From the NCBI GenBank assembly GCA_023053545.1, contig JAKZAN010000005.1, positions 10,540,001 through 10,604,000 of the forward strand: 64,000 nucleotides of DNA, in the 5' to 3' direction. The position numbers and the translations under genes are program-made. Numbering within the stretch: position 1 is the stretch's first letter; the number at the start of each line of letters is the position of its first letter. A model generated the notes under the pieces. It had not been told where the DNA came from and did no database searches. It worked only from the letters and a program-made list of their open reading frames with translations. This stretch comes from Lepidurus packardi. Taxonomy: Eukaryota > Arthropoda > Branchiopoda > Notostraca > Triopsidae. Below, in pieces: positions 38,080-48,000 of the stretch.

Positions 38080-41000
38080 CTATTCTTTAGGAATGTCGCC
38101 ATTTTGCAAACCTTCACTTTGCAAAACATCCCCTGCAGAAATTTCCAATTCTTGTTCCTCTTTCTCTGACTTCTTTGGTGTCACTTTTTGATAAAGCTTG
38201 TCAGTATTCTCCATTCGTCCTAACATAACGCTTTTTAGTATCATCAAGAAAATTTTTGCTTTTCTAGTAAGAAAAACAAACAAACACTTACCATCTTGCA
38301 AATCTAACGTTCTTCCTTTAATGCCCGGACCTCGACTAGGAGGAGAAAGCCAATTCACCAAAGAACCCACCACTGGAATGTGTCTCAACAATCCTTGCTG
38401 CCACAACTCATCTTCGGATTCTTTCTGCAATTCCGCTTGTGCTTTCTCAATGCCTTAGTAAATTAACAGAAGAAGACATGTTAAAAAAAGCTATTTAAAT
38501 CAAGTAGAAACAAAAAGATATCAATGAAATAAAAACAAATTCAAGTAAAAAGAAAAAGATATTAAGATAATTGTACAAAATTGTTGGGTTCTGCGATTTG
38601 CATTTTTCTCGTTAGTCAAGACAATCGTTGTGTTTTGGAGAGAAATTGCATACGGGGCGCACTCAGTGCGTTTTTTCGCACTCCACTGGCAAAACTGCCC
38701 TCGCCTAGTGCGCACTGAAACCGGGAAATCTCGCATTTTGATCAATTTGAGCCGTTTAAGTGCAAGAACTGATTGTACTGAATACAGTAGGTTAAAGTTG
38801 CACTGTTCTTACCTTGTCTGACTAAAAGTGCCATCGTATTCAAAGCTTGCTGCGAGGCTTCTAAATCCAAACCAGCTGTTCTGACCAACTGAGCAAGCTC
38901 ACTGACATCGGTTTCCTTTACAACCATCCCAAACCGAACACAATATAAACCATCTTCGCCTTCACCTGTCGAGAAAACCAAGCATCACAACCCACACTCA
39001 ACCTACTTTCAATCTACATTTCTCTCTCTCTAAACGTCATGAAACTTACCAACTGAGAAGGCCGAATCTGTGCTCTTGAGCTTCTCCACTAGCTGCAGAT
39101 TCATTAAATTGATATCCTGCTTGGCTTGGTCCGTCAGTTCTGATCCAGGAATGTTGCGTTCATTCTCGGGCAAAAATCGCACACCACCTAGCCCCGCCCA
39201 GCCGGGTAGTTCCACCCACTCTAGCTCTTCCATCGCTTTAACTAATTCGGATAAAGTTGATTTGTGTTCCACGGTCGCGTCCAAAACATCCTACGCAAAA
39301 AAAGAACAAATCAAGTCTAAAATGTAAATTAAATTCCAAAGCACAAATAATGTCTAAAATTTAAACTAAATTCCAAAGAACAAATAAAGTCTTTAAAAAA
39401 TATTTACAAATTGTTGTTCCAAGCATTCTAGTAAATTTTCCATATCATGAACCGCAATTATGTTCTTCCCATCAAGAGGAGAGAATCGTAAGGCGTAGCC
39501 TTCGTCTTTTACGTCCATAATTTCCAACGTAATTTCCGGTACTGTGCGTTCCAAGACTTGGGCCAACTAATCCAACAAAATTTGTTAATCTAATTGTTAA
39601 TAAAATCATATTTAAAAAAATATATCCGAAGAACATACCCACAAATTCATGTCATCCTGGTGATTGTTAGCTTCTACAGGGACTTTATACTGGAATACGA
39701 CCACCAGGGAAGGCAGCGAAGACAGGGACAAGACAGGAGACGGATTTTTGATAATTAACTCGAGCAAATCACTTGGAGAGACTTCCAAATCTGGAATTCG
39801 ATGACTCTATGAGCATACATACACATTAATTCGACTCTTGATTGATTTTGGATCTTAAATTTACAAGAAACTTGACGTTGGAGTAGTTACTCAGCTTCTG
39901 GACCAAAGTTAACGCAGTTTCAATCGCGTTGTGCAGTCTGGTTATCAAACCTTCCATTCCCAGCATCTAAACCAAAGATCCAGTTAATTTTCTTCCTTAA
40001 AATGACGTAATTACGTCACATTTTCACTAAAAAAAAGTGGCGAAGATAATTTACCTGGAGCGTGATCCACACAGGTAAACAATTTCCATTCAAGGCAGTG
40101 ACTAAGGACAAAAGACCGGCCGCTTTAAGCAAACTAGGCTCGCAGCTTTGATAAAGCGTCTGAAGAAAGTACAACCGGTTTTAAAATACTTGTAATAATC
40201 CTAATACTAATTTACCAAATGAGGCAATCCAGGGAGTCCTAACCATCTCCCGAAGGTACAAGCTAAGCTATCAGCTACGCGAACTGACTAAAAGGCCACA
40301 AATAAGTCAACTCCGGACAAAAATAAAATTTCTTAAAAAATAAAATAGGAATTTTAACAATACCGGATTAGAATTGGTTGTCAGACATAAAGCAGCTAAA
40401 TCCTGGCCTTCTAAATGAAGCCATACGTTATTTTGTAGGCAAGTCTTCCTTACAAAGGTTAAATCGTCCATCTGGCCTGTGGTATTGGACCCTAAACAAT
40501 AGTCTTATTATAATAAATCGTCTTCGAAAATGTAGAAAGCTATTTTTTTTTTTACCTAAGCAAGAAATGACCATGACAGGAGTTTTACGAGCGCCAATAT
40601 CTTCCTGTAGGAGTTTGTCCAACAAAGATTGGCTATCTTTCCTCGTGTCGAATATTCGTAAGGAGGATGAAGGTAAACCTAACTAAATATGTAAACTTTA
40701 CTCAATGTGGGATCTACATTAGCCAAGAGGAATGCTGTATTATATGAAATTTTTTTCTTTTTAAGATATTTCGACCATTTGTAGAGCGTTACCTGGACGC
40801 AGAGGTATTGCCCGAGTGTAGGTTTGCAAGCAGAGCTCACATACAAGGTTGGTGGCGACGTATAGAGAGCTTCGTAACCATCGGCAGCATACTTGGGGTA
40901 CTTGGATAGCAGTTGGAGTCTAGCTACTCTCAAAAGACCTTCTAAAGGATCCTCATTTAAGAAACAAGCTCCACCATAAAATCTAAAATTGGGGAAAGAG

Positions 41001-41479
41001 GCGACTGTAAGCAATTTCCGCGGCTTCTAGATCAAAATCAGGTTTAGAAGGAAAATATTCGCTTACTTAAAGATGTTTAAGAGCCAGCAAGTGGTCTGGG
41101 ACGTCACTCGAGCTAAAAACCGTCTTCTCACTTCCAAATCCAGTCCGGAAACGTAAGCTGCGAGTCCATGGCTGGCTAGCGAGCACTGGGTGATGTTTTC
41201 GAAGTTATAAACGAACGACTCTGGTCTGTCTTTGCCAGCTAAGGCTAGATATTGCTACAATATACATCCTTATAAATTACCTTTACCTTATACCTATAGC
41301 TAACTTTGTTGTTATACCTTTAAATTCGAGAAAATAGCGTCGCTATGAAGTCCTTTGTCTGGCAGAACGTCCGGTGTGCCTTCTTCCTCTTCAGCTTCAG
41401 ACATTTCAGAGTTACATCCATCTAAATCTCTGAGCATATTCCTGGCTGCTTCATCGACACTTCTCATAGCATGTTCCAT
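38080..41479 (-). CDS. PDXDC1: PDXDC1-like PLP-decarboxylase-domain protein
   Basis: Member of the group II PLP-decarboxylase-fold family PDXDC1; the biochemical role is poorly known. Fourteen exons in coding order: 41479-41318, 41254-41067, 40982-40793, 40682-40556, 40491-40364, 40287-40216, 40159-40055, 39966-39865, 39806-39639, 39566-39408, 39290-39050, 38965-38813, 38453-38292, 38219-38080. All are GT-AG and in phase, giving about 698 aa (human is 788). Family landmarks include P-T-L-G-Q-Y-L-C-V-Q, V-W-L-H-L-E-G, G-R-W-L-G-L-P, a G-L-G-G-V-R-F block and the C-terminal G-L-L-R-H-I-P-V-V-G-S-L-V-N-W. Where true decarboxylases have the PLP-binding N-P-H-K lysine, this protein reads A-C-T-F-G-R-W-L-G, without lysine, as in the human protein. 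The gene looks intact. Confidence 0.9.
39307..39396. repeat. 37-bp tandem repeat in a PDXDC1 intron
   Basis: Units start at 39307, 39344 and 39381 (the last is partial), each beginning CAAAT and containing GTCTAAAAT and AAATTCCAAAG. The array fills most of the intron between PDXDC1 exons 10 and 11. Copies differ at a few positions. Confidence 0.7.
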
Positions 41480-42406
41480 AACACAAACAGAATAACGAAT
41501 CGAATGTCTAAAAACGTTCGTTCCTCACACAGTTCAAGAAAACTAGAAAAAAATGTCCAAATACAGTGCCTGTAATTGGGAAAAATGAACTTTATTAGAC
41601 CTAAGGATACGATGAGATTTAACTAAATTTAACTGTGCTTACCAACTTCTAAGAGGGGTTCCCCACTCGTAGCTCGACGGAATGTCGACGCGGACCATCA
41701 ACAAAACAATCAGCAACGTGGCAGAGGAGGGGAACGGGAAACAGAACTACGAACCATTTAGACTTGGAACATTTTCGTTTGTCGATTTTCCTCAAATTGC
41801 ACCTGTCCACCCAAATGAGCGTAAATGGAAATAAAAACTGCAGTTATACTAATAAAGCCTGACTTTAAAATCAAAGGAAAATAGCAACAAATGTAAAATT
41901 AAATAAAACTATTGAACTTGGGAAAAATAAACAATCGCACGACACAAACTGAAGATCCAATTTCTTATAACTATCTTAAGATATGTTTGCTTTGCAATGA
42001 CTGTTTTCTTTCTATTTTTAAAATAATAGAAAGTTTAAATAATAAATAGAAGTTTGGTTAATTGAGTTGTCTTATCATCTTCTGTTAAACCTCGTAAATG
42101 AACTTAAAGAAATAAACTACTTATAAACTTATTCTACATTTTGTCGTTTGTTCCAAAGCTACAGTTTGTCTACTTTGCTATATGCATAATAATATACATT
42201 TTGTCGTGTGTTCCAAAGCTACTGCTTGACTTTGCTATATGTATAGTAATATGAATGTGTATAATGTGTATGTTATCTGTCGTGACGCACATATCGTGCA
42301 CAAAAGACAATAGAAACATAAAACAAACATACTGTTGGAGATTAAGAGTTTCTTTCTAGAAACTAAGATTAGATGGATTTCAAAGATTGTATTTTTCATT
42401 TCCTAA
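41480..42406. other. Intergenic, ACBD6 to PDXDC1
   Basis: AT-rich sequence upstream of PDXDC1 and downstream of ACBD6 (both minus). It contains the two-copy 60-bp repeat at 42.14 kb. A TTTTTAG acceptor-like site lies about 31 nt before the PDXDC1 ATG. No exon is seen. Confidence 0.5.
42136..42255. repeat. Two-copy 60-bp tandem repeat
   Basis: Units at 42136 and 42196 share ACATTTTGTCGT, TGTTCCAAAGCTAC and CTTTGCTATATG with few differences. It lies in the 3' flank of ACBD6. Confidence 0.75.
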
Positions 42407-43111
42407 TTAGGCTAAAGCCCCCAACTCCGCGGGTGCGACACCATCATTATCGCGGATACTGGCGTCAGCTCCTTTAGCCAAAAGCAATTTCTGGCAGTCG
42501 ACGTGACTGCAAGAAACCGCATAATGCAAAGGAGTCTGTCCTTCCTCATCCCGCGCGTTAATTTCCGCTCCTGCTCGTATTAACGACTGCAATAAAGCCA
42601 CATTCCCTCTATCTGCCGCCCAGTGGATCAACTGCATTCCATTTTCATCCTTATGAGCCACGCAATCCGGACTTTTTTGCAGAAGCTCTTGCACTTTTGG
42701 CAGATTACCTTCCTTGGCCCAGTCGAACACAGTCTTCTCCATGTCACTAATCACCTCATCCGTTTTGGCAATACAGCTAACGGTCCTTCCCATGGCTTCT
42801 GTCGTCTGGATATTTTGAGCACCTTCTTCATTAGTTGCATTATTGCGCCAATCGGGCCGCATTGATGTGACTAATGCGACATAGCGACGTTTAGCATCCT
42901 CCTGAGAGGTCCCTTTGACCTGGGACCAGGCTTCCCATTTGTGTTTGCCCACAAAGTCGAAAAACCCGGGCTTGGACACATTGCAGTCTCCCACAGTGGC
43001 TTGCTTAAATAGTCCGTACAACTTTAACATGGCATCGTTATTCAAGTTAGACAAGGATGTCACAAACTTGGTGGCTTCTCCAAAAAGTTCTTCGCTATAT
43101 TCTTCCATCAT
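42407..43111 (-). CDS. ACBD6: ACBD6-like acyl-CoA-binding ankyrin protein
   Basis: Binds long-chain acyl-CoA esters and links lipid handling to other proteins through ankyrin repeats. An intronless frame of 234 aa. The acyl-CoA-binding domain is at residues about 5-92 (L-Y-G-L-F-K-Q-A-T-V-G-D, K-H-K-W-E-A-W, A-K-R-R-Y-V-A-L-V). The ankyrin repeats are at about 128-225 (G-M-Q-L-I-H-W-A-A-D-R-G-N, G-Q-T-P-L-H-Y-A-V). The length is a little below that of human ACBD6 (282 aa). The ATG is doubled (ATGATG) and follows a TTTATTTGTAG acceptor-like site by 14 nt. It lies 84 bp downstream of the SLIRP stop on the same strand with no AATAAA between, so co-transcription is likely. Confidence 0.92.
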   Translation of the reverse strand: MMEEYSEELFGEATKFVTSLSNLNNDAMLKLYGLFKQATVGDCNVSKPGFFDFVGKHKWEAWSQVKGTSQEDAKRRYVALVTSMRPDWRNNATNEEGAQNIQTTEAMGRTVSCIAKTDEVISDMEKTVFDWAKEGNLPKVQELLQKSPDCVAHKDENGMQLIHWAADRGNVALLQSLIRAGAEINARDEEGQTPLHYAVSCSHVDCQKLLLAKGADASIRDNDGVAPAELGALA

Positions 43112-43195
43112 TAGTCTCCTTTCACTACAAATAAACTACAGTTTGTTGCCTTGCAAAGGTATATTTGAGGTGGGAATTTGTGTGCTTCTTCCTTC

Positions 43196-43459
43196 TTAAT
43201 CAGTTGTGTTTCCTGTGGGTTGAATGTTAACTAACTGCCCTTCAACCGTGTGATGAGGATGCGTCAAGGCTTTGTTGTATCCATCCCTGGTGGCGAAAAC
43301 GACAAAGGCATAATTGCGGCTCATGCCGGTATTTTTGTCAAAAATGACATTGGCTTGCGCCACAGCACCAAACTGGGAGAAATAGTGTCGTAATTCCCGC
43401 GAGCTGACAGTCCAAGCCAAATTGCTGACAAACAAGCGGCCGGCAGTGTGAGAAGCCAT
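43196..43459 (-). CDS. SLIRP: SLIRP-like single-RRM RNA-binding protein
   Basis: A small RRM protein which, in animals, stabilises mitochondrial mRNAs with LRPPRC. An intronless frame of 87 aa, nearly all of it one RRM: RNP2 is L-F-V-S-N-L (residues 9-14) and RNP1 is R-N-Y-A-F-V-V-F (about 48-55). The human protein is 109 aa with a longer N-terminal import region, so the very short N-terminus (M-A-S-H-T-A-G-R) is notable, and other small mitochondrial RRM proteins cannot be excluded. The start lies 6 nt after the METTL23 stop codon. No poly(A) signal follows before ACBD6. Confidence 0.8.
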   Translation of the reverse strand: MASHTAGRLFVSNLAWTVSSRELRHYFSQFGAVAQANVIFDKNTGMSRNYAFVVFATRDGYNKALTHPHHTVEGQLVNIQPTGNTTD

Positions 43460-43461
43460 GT

Positions 43462-43467
43462 TTTATT
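43462..43467 (-). terminator. METTL23 poly(A) signal overlapping its stop codon
   Basis: On the minus strand the METTL23 TAA (43468-43466) overlaps AATAAA (43467-43462), which ends 2 nt before the SLIRP ATG (43459). If used, cleavage would fall inside the SLIRP coding sequence. Confidence 0.6.
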
Positions 43468-44419
43468 ATGCTTTGCGGATTTCGAAGAGCTGGATGGAAT
43501 GGTCTTGCGTCAATTCAGCCACGTCGACTAAATGATCCAAGAGAAAACGTTCTAAATGAAGTGTTTGACACACCAAGTTCCACTTGTAAAGCAAGGGCTC
43601 AATGGTCCAATCGCCACTACGCTCTTTATAAGCGCAGAGAAAACGAGCGCTAGGATTTCTCTCCAATAAAAACGATACCTGCATGAATTTCAAAACCTCA
43701 ACTTCTTAAAATGTTTCAAATGGAGCTTTTTGTTTCTTTTACTGTTACTAAAATAGGCTCAAACACGTTTGGGTCATAGAAGCAATCCGAACCTAGGATC
43801 AAATCCAATGGTTTTAAATTGAGTAAGGATGGCTCAAAGGATCCCCAGGTTATCCCAGTTATATCCACCTAAGTATACGCCATGTTATTGAAATTTGCAA
43901 AAAGCTTGTGGTCAAAAAAACCTGTCCTAGGAGATTGTTTGCTTCTACGCTTTTGCGACAATTGTCTAGACAACGGGTAAGTCGGGTACAGTCGGACAAA
44001 GTGACTTTAGCACCACATTTGGCTGCAACAATGCCTGGCAGAGAGGTACCAGCCCCAATCTCCAACACTTGTTTTCCTGGCAATTGCGATCGTTGAGTCC
44101 ATAAATACCAAGCTAAGACAGGTGCACAAGGCCACGTGTACATGCCATAGCTAGCATGTAATTGCTAGAGACGACAAAAACACACCAATTCAATTCACAA
44201 GAACAAATTAAAGCCAAACAGTCAAATCAAGCTATGCCAAAGCGTTAAATAGCTGTTAGGCTACAAACAAATTTCCCCACTTTTCTAGATCTAGAATGAA
44301 ACTTTGGAATGAAGTTATACCTCGGGAATAATGATTTCTAATCGGTCAGGAGAATTAGCAGAATCCGCAAAACAGAACTTCTTCGGAATGCTCTCCACTA
44401 GGACTTGCACGCCGTCCAT
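43466..44419 (-). CDS. METTL23: METTL23-like protein methyltransferase, 4 exons
   Basis: A seven-beta-strand SAM methyltransferase of the METTL21/23 group; the human protein has been reported to methylate histone H3R17. Exons in coding order: 44419-44321, 44164-43922, 43868-43749, 43678-43466; all phase 0, introns 53-156 bp, 224 aa. Recognisable blocks: Y-G-M-Y-T-W-P-C-A-P-V-L-A, the SAM-binding motif I L-E-I-G-A-G-T-S-L-P-G-I-V-A-A, motif II V-T-L-S-D, post-motif S-D-C-F-Y-D-P-N-V-F-E-P, and the C-terminal D-W-T-I-E-P-L-L-Y-K-W-N. The start is the first ATG in frame with conserved sequence and sits directly after an ACCAG. It is the first gene of the METTL23-SLIRP-ACBD6 cluster. Confidence 0.9.
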
Positions 44420-45093
44420 CTGGTTTCCTTAATAATTGATTCAAACCTACGAAATCGATTGAAAGTGCTAGCTACCGCGTGCTGGGAATATTGCAATATT
44501 TGAACTAAGTATCGATTTGAAATTTTTCCTTTCCTAATCCAATTCGGGTTTATAAGGTTATTTCTTTTTTTTTAAGAACAATTCTAATAGAAATAAATCA
44601 CAACTGCAAGTCATGTAAAGCTGACCACACCCACGACGAAACTGCCTAGAAATTAATTTCCCTCCACCAAGAATTTCATTTAAACTGAGGGCTTGCTATT
44701 ATCCTTTACGATTTGTGTGACACCTGAGGAATCGCTTTCTACCCGTTCCTTTACTTGTAATACCCGTTTTGCTTGGCAAAAGCTGGACTCCGAAATTTCA
44801 CTTACGGTATTAACTATGTCGAACCTTGTAAAATATTTAAATTCAATTCGTTTCCAAACCTATGATTTTACGTTAGTTGCTTTTACAATAAATAACTTAT
44901 CTCGGTATGCAATGTTGAGATCGAGTGTTATTCAAAATCGACTCGAGAAATATTCTTTCAAATACAAAAAAACGACGTAGAAAAAACTCCCCAAATGTCT
45001 GCGAGAATGAGCTTCAGCGGCTTCAGGATACACTGATCTTCCCTAGGGCATCTGTACAACAATTACAGTTATGTGAATAAAACAAGAGTTTAT
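44420..45093. other. Intergenic, DNAAF5 to METTL23
   Basis: 675 bp between the DNAAF5 stop and the METTL23 start, same strand. A 95-codon open frame on the plus strand (44693-44980) has no support. No distinctive motif was found. Confidence 0.5.
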
Positions 45094-45094
45094 T
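45089..45094 (-). terminator. DNAAF5 poly(A) signal at the stop codon
   Basis: The stop TAA (45096-45094) overlaps AATAAA (45094-45089) by one base, so the 3' UTR is minimal, as in NHP2 and METTL23. Confidence 0.7.
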
Positions 45095-48000
45095 TATATC
45101 GCTAAGCTTTTTCTTGTTCGTAAGCTTTTTTCTTTACCTTCCACAGCCGCTCGTGTTTTTTCAGCTGGGTCGTTGAGGTACACGCCCATTTTTTGCCGAA
45201 CTTGTTGCAATAAATCGGGGCTTTGGACGACGCTACAAATCTTAGCCGCAAGTTGGGCCGCGCGACAGCGAACTTCCTCACTGACGTCATCGAGTCTGCC
45301 CAGTACGGCTGGTGGTGGAAACCAGTTTTGCTTTTAGGCATCTAAAAGCTCCTAATTTGCATAATACCTGTAGTCAACCGAGCTAGTACGTCGTTCGAGA
45401 AGTTGTGCTGAGACAATAGCCAATCCAAAAGTTGGCAAGTCAATATTCGCGTAGATGTTTCGTCATCTTCCAGTAAGTTGAAGACTAACGGAGATATCTC
45501 GCTCTCTATTTCTTCGTACGATATCCATCCTTGCTGGACAGCCACTACTAAACATGACAAAGCGGCAGTTCGCAGAATCCCAGCCGTCTTTCCAGCCCGC
45601 CAGTGCAAACTACTCAGCAATGTTCCTTCAAGAAAAGGGAGAGGAAAAAAATCATTGCCTTCAAGACTACGAATGCTATAGCAATGTACCTCTTATAGGA
45701 ATACGTGATCCAGGGAATCTCTTTATAACTGTGTTGAGTATATGAAAAGCCTTGAGTCGCATTTCAGGTGCGTTTTTAGCGTCCAAGCAATGATGTAAAT
45801 GGGGCCAAATCACATCGGAAAATGTCGAACTCCCAAAATCTTACAATAAGAATATCACTTAATTGTTTTTCCAGCTCAGTATTATGAAATAGCATGAATT
45901 CTATCCTTTCTAACAACAAACCTTGTAAATATGTCCTAAGTGCTAGCTAAACATAGCTAACTAATACTGAGACGAACAAACAAAAAATAAAAAGATAAAC
46001 TAGCAAAACATTCCTAACAGAAAACAACACCATTGTTCTAAAGTACACACCATTGTTCTGAAGTACACATACAATCTCATTCATTCACGACAATCCGCTC
46101 TAAAGGTAAACAATAACATGAAGCGCCTCAGGCATTCAAACGGCTTTTTTTTCAAATACACCGCTCGGTAAGTCACGCTTCAACCCAACTTGTTCCACCT
46201 CTGACTATATAAGCGTGCCTAAACTTCGCCTGCACACTTAAGCGACAAGCAACAAAATTTGCGCGAAAATCGCTTCTTTCACAATTAGCCCACATTTCGT
46301 TTGAATACCGTTAATAAAGCGTAACGAAAATTTTGGAAATGTCTTCCTGAACTCGGTGTCTTCTGTCGAATGTCTTATGCGTACGAAACCCTGTATTTCG
46401 TATAACTTGCTCTGGAAAGCTTTTCTTGGTTACCTTCGTAAAATAAAATACATACCTAGGCAGGCTAGTGCGCTGCAAAACAGCAGAAAGGAGGGTGAAG
46501 CTCCAGTCCATTGATCGTGACGCTCAGGAAGCAAATGGATAACGTCTCGTAGCAACTGATCGTTTCCAATCGTTGTTTTGATCTTTTGCAGTTGGCCTGG
46601 TTCGGGAAGACTCAATGTAAAAACGTACAAATAAAAAAAAAAAAAACGAAAAAAAAAATACGAAATGGACCCCAAACTTAACAAAGCTTACCTAGGGCCA
46701 CTTCCCGCACATCTTCATTTTCCGAGAGACCAACCAAGCTAAGAAGAATAAAAGCACCCTTGTCGACGTTCCGACTGCTTCCAACTTGTTCGCTAATGCC
46801 CAAAATTTCTTCCTGTTCCTTCCCCTGAAAGTAGAACATAAACAAGGCCTCATTCTTCTTCTTTTCCTGAAATTTCTCCTCGACTGAATGTCAGTTTTTC
46901 CTATCTGCAAAGAAGAGAACAGGAAAGAAAAGAGACTTACGTTTACCGTGTGACAAACAGCTGGTAAGGCTAAAATCGCTACCATTTTGTCCACCGTCTC
47001 TACCGGCAGGTCCAATACCCCACGCACAGTTGAATTCAATGCTCTTAATGCCGGAAAATTGTTTTCGCAAGGTAACATTTGCAGGATACAGTCGACAGCT
47101 TGGCTTTGGTATGTGACCCCAACTAACGTAGCAGATTTGTCCGCCTTGTGAGGAAAAAAAACTATTAATATAGTTTCGCAACTATATAACTTATACCTTC
47201 TATACCAACTATATCTAACTTATACCTTCCCTTCATAGTTAACATCTATTCAATTTGACTGTCAACAATTCTCGCTAAATTCAAACCTCCCTGTCTTCGT
47301 GAAAATCTGAACCTAAATTATTTTGCTAAATTAATTCAATATCTATATCAATATCTCATCAATATCAATTAATTCAATATCAATATCAATCAATATATCT
47401 TTCATCAATATCAATTAATTCAATATCAATATCTTTCAGGTTTGCCTAATGGAAAATTTGTCAACTTCATAAATTAAAAAAGAAAAACTGTAGCAGAATT
47501 TTCACATTAAGGTATATGTACGTACACAGTTTTCGTTTATATAATTTCTTGGCGGAACAACGAAAGCATTACACATTAATGTCGATCACATTGCTGTTAG
47601 CAATGTTTACGAACACTACGAAGAGATTTTCTTTTTTTTTAAAGTATAACCCAGTACTTGCATACAAATAAAACATGCAAACCTAGTTTTTCCCAACTTT
47701 TGAATGTTTTGTGTACTTTCGTAAAGCAAAACAACAGATAACCAATATTGCAGACAAACGCAATATTGCAGCAGACAACCAAACAGCAACCAATATTGTC
47801 TCTTGATACGAAAGGCGTAAATAACAATACGTCGAATTCACGAAAGACTGAAGCACTGAAGTTTCGCGGAAAAAGTGTGTAGACTTTCCTTTGGCAGATA
47901 AAAATAACCAATACACTTTTAACTCGACTCTTACTTGAAGAAAACGTATCTCTTACCCAATGACGAATAGTTTTGTCTTCGTCTTCCATTTCATGCAAGA

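Noticed and set aside
45342..45360. Acceptor TTTTAG just before ATGCC as the start of the last DNAAF5 exon
   Set aside because: Joining there gives a stop after two codons and loses the conserved HEAT segment; the CCACCAG acceptor at 45309-45315 keeps frame and homology.
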